Below, piece after piece: positions 60,786 to 64,000 of a DNA stretch of 64,000 nt. Position 1 is the stretch's first letter; every line of letters starts with the position of its first letter. The stretch is from RGIG5612 sp045601405 (GTDB taxonomy: Bacteria; Bacillota; Clostridia; Lachnospirales; Lachnospiraceae). The stretch spans positions 1-64,000 of the forward strand of contig JAZRZO010000066.1 of assembly GCA_045601405.1 (NCBI GenBank), given 5' to 3'. Position numbers and translations under genes: made by a program. The notes under the pieces are model-generated. The model saw nothing but the letters and a program-made list of their open reading frames with translations. It was not told the DNA's origin and ran no database searches.

Positions 60786-61702
60786 ACAGACTTGTATACA
60801 ACGTTCAGGATGAATATGAGGATCAGCGTATAGATGTGTTTCTTGCAGGCCAGGCGGAAGATCTGTCACGCAGTTATATCCAGAAGCTTATCAAAAATGG
60901 GAATCTGCTCGTAAACGATAGATCCTGCAGATCGAATTATCGCGTCAGATCCGGGGATGAGATATGCTTTGATGTGCCGGATACGGTCATCCCGGAGATA
61001 CTTCCGGAGGATATCCCTCTGGATATACTTTTTGAGGATGAGGATATCATAGTAATAAACAAGCCGAAGAATATGGTGGTACATCCGTCAAATGGACACT
61101 ACTCCGGCACTGTAGTAAACGCTTTAATGTTTCATTGTGAAGATCTGTCCGGGATCAACGGGATAATGCGGCCGGGGATAGTTCACAGAATAGATAAAGA
61201 CACAACAGGCGCTTTGGTTTGTGCAAAAAACGATAATTCCCATAGATCATTAGCTGAACAGCTTAAAGAACATTCCATAACAAGAAGATATGAGGCGATC
61301 ACCGCAGGCCGGCTGAAAGAAGCCGCAGGCACGATATCTGCGCCCATAGGAAGGAATCCGTCAGACAGAAAGCTTATGGCTGTAAATCATAAAAACGGAA
61401 AAGACGCTGTAACGCATTATAAGGTCTTAAAGTTGATGGATAAGTACACCCACATTGAATGTGAGCTGGAAACGGGACGCACACATCAGATACGGGTGCA
61501 TATGGCTTCAATAGGATATCCGCTGCTTGGAGATACAGCGTACGGAAAGAAGCGTTCAGAGTTCAGATTGCACGGAAAGGAGCTTGAGGGTCAGACGCTG
61601 CATGCCGGTGTCATCGGATTTATACATCCGCGTACAGGAAAATATATGGAATTCGAAGCAGCGCGTCCTGATTATTTTGAAGAACTGCTCAGGATATTGT
61701 GA
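60782..61702 (+). CDS. RluD-type 23S rRNA pseudouridine synthase
   Basis: 306 residues. N-terminal S4 domain (SYIQKLIKNGNLLVNDRSCR), then the synthase domain with catalytic Asp in VHRIDKDTTGALVCAKNDNS and ELETGRTHQIRVHMASIGYP. Family RluA/RluC/RluD; target uridines are inferred only. Overlaps lspA by 4 bp, the classic lspA-rluD pair. Confidence 0.94.
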   Translation: MNRLVYNVQDEYEDQRIDVFLAGQAEDLSRSYIQKLIKNGNLLVNDRSCRSNYRVRSGDEICFDVPDTVIPEILPEDIPLDILFEDEDIIVINKPKNMVVHPSNGHYSGTVVNALMFHCEDLSGINGIMRPGIVHRIDKDTTGALVCAKNDNSHRSLAEQLKEHSITRRYEAITAGRLKEAAGTISAPIGRNPSDRKLMAVNHKNGKDAVTHYKVLKLMDKYTHIECELETGRTHQIRVHMASIGYPLLGDTAYGKKRSEFRLHGKELEGQTLHAGVIGFIHPRTGKYMEFEAARPDYFEELLRIL

Positions 61703-61710
61703 TATTGTAA

Positions 61711-61737
61711 AAAAAGTCCGGCACTGCCGGATTTTTT
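61711..61737. terminator. Terminator after the pseudouridine synthase gene
   Basis: AAAAAGTCCGG (61711-61721) pairs with CCGGATTTTTT after a 5-nt loop, with one G-T pair; A-run and T-run make it bidirectional. Confidence 0.85.
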
Positions 61738-61785
61738 ATATACAACGCTGTACATATATTTATATATAATATCTCTGTGAAAAAG

Positions 61786-61813
61786 TTGACTTTTTTCCAT
61801 AGTTGCATATAAT
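61786..61813 (+). promoter_or_regulatory. Promoter of the tyrosine recombinase gene
   Basis: TTGACT (61786-61791) and TATAAT (61808-61813), 16 bp apart, about 90 bp before the ATG. The 5' untranslated part contains GTGCAC/GTGTAC-like palindromes at about 61854-61868. Confidence 0.65.
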
Positions 61814-61901
61814 GAAATTAAAGTGATCATTGATGATATGTTCTACTGCCGGGTGCACATGCGTGTACAAAAGAGACCGGAAATATATATGAGGTTTTAC
61901 T

Positions 61902-63011
61902 ATGTCAAATAAGTCATATCATGAACAGTTTAAAATAGATACTAATATCAAGCTGCGGGAAAAGCTCAAGGAGCTGCCGGTATTCGCAATGAATTTTTTT
62001 CGAGGTATAGAACCCACTACATCTGCAAGAACAAGAATGGCCTATGCCTATGACCTGGGTGTCTTCTTTAATTATTTAAGATCAGAAACAGGACTGGGCG
62101 GAAATGAAGAGATCAGGGATTATCCGATAACTGTTCTGGATAAAGTTACACCTACGATAATACAGGACTATCTGGATTATCTTAAGGTCTATGTTAATAA
62201 TGAGGACGCGGAGCGTGCTAATTCAGAGCGAGGACTTAACAGAAAACTTGCAAGCCTCCGCTCTTTCTATAAGTATTTTTATCAGATGGAGATGATAAAA
62301 AACAATCCCGCCTCCATAGTGCCTATGCCAAAGCTCCATGATAAAGATATAATCAGACTTGATTCTGATGAAGTATCCGCTTTACTTGATATAGTGGAAA
62401 ACGGAACAAATATGACAAATAAACAGAAAGCATATCATGAAAAGACCAAGGTCAGAGATCTTGCCCTGCTTACTTTGCTTCTTGGTACCGGGATCCGTGT
62501 TTCAGAGTGTATAGGACTGGATCTTAATGATGTTGATTTTAAAAATCACGGAATACGGATAACCAGAAAAGGCGGAAACCAGGTTGTAGTATACTTCGGT
62601 GACGAGGTTGAGAACGCTCTCTTTGATTACCTTCGTCAGCGCAGCGGGATAATACCCGCTCCGGGCCATGAGGACGCGCTTTTTTTATCGATACAGAGGA
62701 AAAGGATCTCTGTACATGCGGTGGAAGATCTTGTAAAAAAGTATTCCCGTCAGGTAACGACTCTTAAAAAGATAACTCCGCATAAGCTCAGAAGCACCTA
62801 CGGAACACAGCTCTACCGCGAAACCGGTGACATTTATCTGGTGGCGGATGTCCTGGGCCACTCAGACGTAAACACCACCAAAAAGCATTATGCCGCTATA
62901 GAGGATGAACGCAGAAGACGGGCGAGGAATATGGTAACTTTGAGAAATTCTGAATCATTTCCGGATCCCGAGACACCCTCCGTTGATGATAAAAATGCAG
63001 ACGCGGAATAA
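61902..63011 (+). CDS. Tyrosine recombinase (XerC/D/S-like)
   Basis: 369 residues. N-terminal core-binding SAM-like domain (RTRMAYAYDLGVFFNYLRSE), then the catalytic domain with Arg in GTGIRVSECIGL, Lys in ITRKGGNQVVVYF, HxLR in ITPHKLRSTYGTQLYRETGD, GHS and the nucleophile Tyr in NTTKKHYAAI. Length and solitary location beside lexA suggest a housekeeping Xer that resolves chromosome dimers, rather than a mobile-element integrase; no other phage genes are near. AGGTTTTACT is the weak site before ATG. Confidence 0.88.
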   Translation: MSNKSYHEQFKIDTNIKLREKLKELPVFAMNFFRGIEPTTSARTRMAYAYDLGVFFNYLRSETGLGGNEEIRDYPITVLDKVTPTIIQDYLDYLKVYVNNEDAERANSERGLNRKLASLRSFYKYFYQMEMIKNNPASIVPMPKLHDKDIIRLDSDEVSALLDIVENGTNMTNKQKAYHEKTKVRDLALLTLLLGTGIRVSECIGLDLNDVDFKNHGIRITRKGGNQVVVYFGDEVENALFDYLRQRSGIIPAPGHEDALFLSIQRKRISVHAVEDLVKKYSRQVTTLKKITPHKLRSTYGTQLYRETGDIYLVADVLGHSDVNTTKKHYAAIEDERRRRARNMVTLRNSESFPDPETPSVDDKNADAE

Positions 63012-63026
63012 GGCAGCTTATTCCGC
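63003..63026. terminator. Palindromic terminator shared by convergent recombinase and LysM genes
   Basis: GCGGAATAAG (63003-63012) and CTTATTCCGC (63017-63026) form a perfect 10-bp stem with a 4-nt loop. Each arm encodes Ala-Glu-stop of one of the two genes. Confidence 0.75.
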
Positions 63027-63401
63027 AAAATAGGCAACCACAAGCTTACGTCCGGATACTATGTTATCTGAGGTAAGATTGTTGATGGATCTGAGTTCTT
63101 TGACATATTCCGCTGTTGACCTGTACGCGCCTGATCTGTACTCCTCCGCTATGCTCCAGAGTGTATCTCCGGGAGAGATGGTTATGGTTTTATAATATTT
63201 GTTGAGCACTGCTCCATCCGGAGTTTCGTTTGCGGTGGCCACTGATCTGCTGGCAGATAATACCGCACTTACAATGACAACAACAGCTGCTACAGAAAAT
63301 AAGAATTTAAGCAGACCGGCCTTTCTGCGGGAGTTTTTGTTTTTACCCCTGCTCTTTTTGTGCTTTTTATAGTTAATGATACTGTTATTTTTATTTTTCA
63401 T
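63018..63401 (-). CDS. LysM-domain SOS protein, YneA-like cell-division suppressor
   Basis: 127 residues. A membrane segment at about 29-50 (LKFLFSVAAVVVIVSAVLSA) and a C-terminal LysM domain (ITISPGDTLWSIAEEYRSG) that binds peptidoglycan. B. subtilis YneA, also LysM and divergent from lexA, halts division during SOS. ATG 63401 has GAGGTG upstream and is preferred to an upstream in-frame start. Two or three LexA boxes in its promoter support the function. Confidence 0.88.
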   Translation of the reverse strand: MKNKNNSIINYKKHKKSRGKNKNSRRKAGLLKFLFSVAAVVVIVSAVLSASRSVATANETPDGAVLNKYYKTITISPGDTLWSIAEEYRSGAYRSTAEYVKELRSINNLTSDNIVSGRKLVVAYFAE

Positions 63402-63430
63402 AACGAACACCTCGTTTTGCTTTTGCGGCT

Positions 63431-63444
63431 CGAACATCTGTTTG
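63431..63444. promoter_or_regulatory. LexA box 1 (LysM-proximal)
   Basis: CGAACATCTGTTTG, one base off the CGAAC-N4-GTTCG core in the right half. It lies between the LysM gene's predicted -10 and its start codon. Confidence 0.75.
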
Positions 63445-63451
63445 CATCCGA

Positions 63452-63480
63452 ATGTTACTACACGAACATCTGTTTGTCAA
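63452..63480 (-). promoter_or_regulatory. Promoter of the LysM gene
   Basis: On the minus strand TTGACA (63475-63480) and TAACAT (63452-63457) with exactly 17 bp between. LexA box 2 fills the spacer. Confidence 0.7.
63463..63476. promoter_or_regulatory. LexA box 2
   Basis: CGAACATCTGTTTG, identical to box 1, inside the promoter spacer of the LysM gene. Confidence 0.78.
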
Positions 63481-63490
63481 TGATTTTTTT

Positions 63491-63504
63491 CGAACAGATG
63501 TTTG
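63491..63504. promoter_or_regulatory. LexA box 3 (lexA-proximal)
   Basis: CGAACAGATGTTTG overlaps the -35 of the predicted lexA promoter, which allows autorepression. Confidence 0.78.
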
Positions 63505-63530
63505 CAAAAATATGTTCGTCATGTTATTAT
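63502..63530 (+). promoter_or_regulatory. lexA promoter
   Basis: TTGCAA (63502-63507) and TATTAT (63525-63530) with 17 bp between; start of lexA 40 bp downstream with TTGGAGG as ribosome binding site. Confidence 0.6.
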
Positions 63531-63569
63531 ATATGCAGTAATAAAGTCCGGCATTTATTGGAGGATGAT

Positions 63570-64000
63570 ATGTCAAAAGATATGATTTCCGCAAAACAGA
63601 CAGAAATACTGGAATACATTAAAAAAGTCACTCTTTCCCGCGGCTATCCGCCATCAGTCAGGGAAATATGTGATGCCGTAAATCTGCGATCCACGGCATC
63701 TGTACACTCTCATCTGGAAACTCTTGAAAAAAAGGGTTACATCCGCAGGGACCCTTCAAAGCCCCGCGCAATAGAAATAGTAGATGACGAATTTGCCATA
63801 AGCCGCAGGGAGTTTGCCCAGATCCCCATCGTGGGAAGGATCGCCGCAGGGGAGCCCCTGCTCGCGGAGCAGAACATCACGGACTACTTCCCTATTCCGG
63901 CGGATATGCTTAAAAACGGTGAATATTTCATGCTTACCGTAAAAGGCGACAGCATGATAAATGCCGGCATTTTTGATGGCGATAAGGTTATAGTAATGCA
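63570..64000 (+). CDS. lexA: SOS repressor LexA (cut by right window edge)
   Basis: 143 residues are visible. N-terminal winged helix with GYPPSVREICDAVNLRSTAS, self-cleavage site Ala93-Gly94 in IAAGEPLLAEQNI and the catalytic Ser128 in VKGDSMINAG; the Lys of the dyad lies past the edge. Represses SOS genes until RecA filaments stimulate its cleavage. Divergent from the LysM gene with three LexA boxes between. Confidence 0.96.
   Translation, partial: MSKDMISAKQTEILEYIKKVTLSRGYPPSVREICDAVNLRSTASVHSHLETLEKKGYIRRDPSKPRAIEIVDDEFAISRREFAQIPIVGRIAAGEPLLAEQNITDYFPIPADMLKNGEYFMLTVKGDSMINAGIFDGDKVIVM

Noticed and set aside
61902..63011. Tyrosine recombinase as a prophage or ICE integrase
   Set aside because: No att repeat, tRNA, excisionase or phage genes accompany it, and it sits in a core lexA neighbourhood.
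63570..64000. lexA as a mobile-element repressor
   Set aside because: The SOS boxes, Ser/AG cleavage site and LysM neighbour fit chromosomal LexA; no phage genes are near.

Overview
The window looks like chromosome of an anaerobic, butyrate-forming Clostridia bacterium (Bacillota), most like a Lachnospiraceae member. The clues are the complete crt-hbd-bcd-etfB-etfA operon behind a Rex-like operator, a giant 2-hydroxyacyl-CoA dehydratase activase-like protein, CGAAC-N4-GTTCG type LexA boxes, a divergent lexA/LysM (yneA-like) pair, strong purine-rich ribosome binding sites and Firmicute-type gene orders (argR-recN, mutS-mutL-miaA, yggS-sepF-lspA-rluD). Taxonomy is inferred from gene content only. 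Almost everything is core chromosome; the accessory signs are an IS30-type element cut by the left edge, a tRNA-Leu with an integration-like scar, and a decayed redox operon.

Layout. 1-500: 5' end of an IS30-family transposase (minus strand) and its repeat-rich end. 500-2260: class I aminotransferase and Nudix hydrolase. 2260-2800: tRNA-Leu(CAA) followed by a hairpin-rich mosaic containing an 18-bp direct copy of the tRNA 3' end and a duplicated 61-bp terminator unit. 2806-7714: envelope block, a MurD-type ligase overlapping a CapA-type protein, convergent with an MBOAT/DHHW O-acetylation pair. 7954-10088: argR-recN. 10078-11829: RqcH/NFACT protein on the minus strand. 11987-15017: OmpR-type response regulator, sensor kinase, uracil-DNA glycosylase. 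15020-19276: the 1418-residue CoA-dehydratase activase-like protein. 19447-21039: a rhomboid-fold protein without the catalytic motif, then queH. 21260-25942: butyryl-CoA synthesis operon. 25943-26258: terminator and an array of AT-rich hairpins. 26259-29312: gap-pgk-tpiA, running straight into ruvA-ruvB, an FtsW/RodA-type glycosyltransferase with its class B PBP, yicC, gmk, rpoZ, rimO, pgsA and cinA. 38935-40000: three adjacent remnants (polyferredoxin, CXXC small protein, TlpA lipoprotein). 40173-43535: recA with a LexA box, then an EF-G paralogue. 43560-56605: two FAD oxidoreductases, an unknown repeat protein, miaB, mutS, mutL, miaA, a methionine gamma-lyase family protein and radC. 56679-61702: mgsA, a small P-loop protein, an HlyD-like protein, yggS, sepF, lspA and an rluD-type synthase. 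61902-64000: tyrosine recombinase, LysM cell-division inhibitor candidate and lexA (cut by the right edge).

How the genes work together. DNA repair is strongly represented (recN, ung, ruvAB, recA, mutSL, radC, lexA). Two SOS control points are visible: one perfect LexA box at recA and three boxes between lexA and the LysM gene. The crt operon turns acetoacetyl-CoA-derived intermediates into butyryl-CoA with Bcd/EtfAB and is probably sensed through NADH by Rex; thiolase is not in the window. Several minus/plus genes (argR, rqcH, the rhomboid-like gene) have a consensus promoter whose predicted start site falls on the ATG, suggesting leaderless transcripts.

No CRISPR array, prophage, defence island or secondary-metabolite cluster was seen. 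The strongest candidates for something unusual are the MurD variant coupled to CapA, the tRNA-Leu scar with duplicated hairpins, the two-tier hairpin array before gap, the MiaA Walker A change, and the decaying TlpA/CXXC/polyferredoxin locus.
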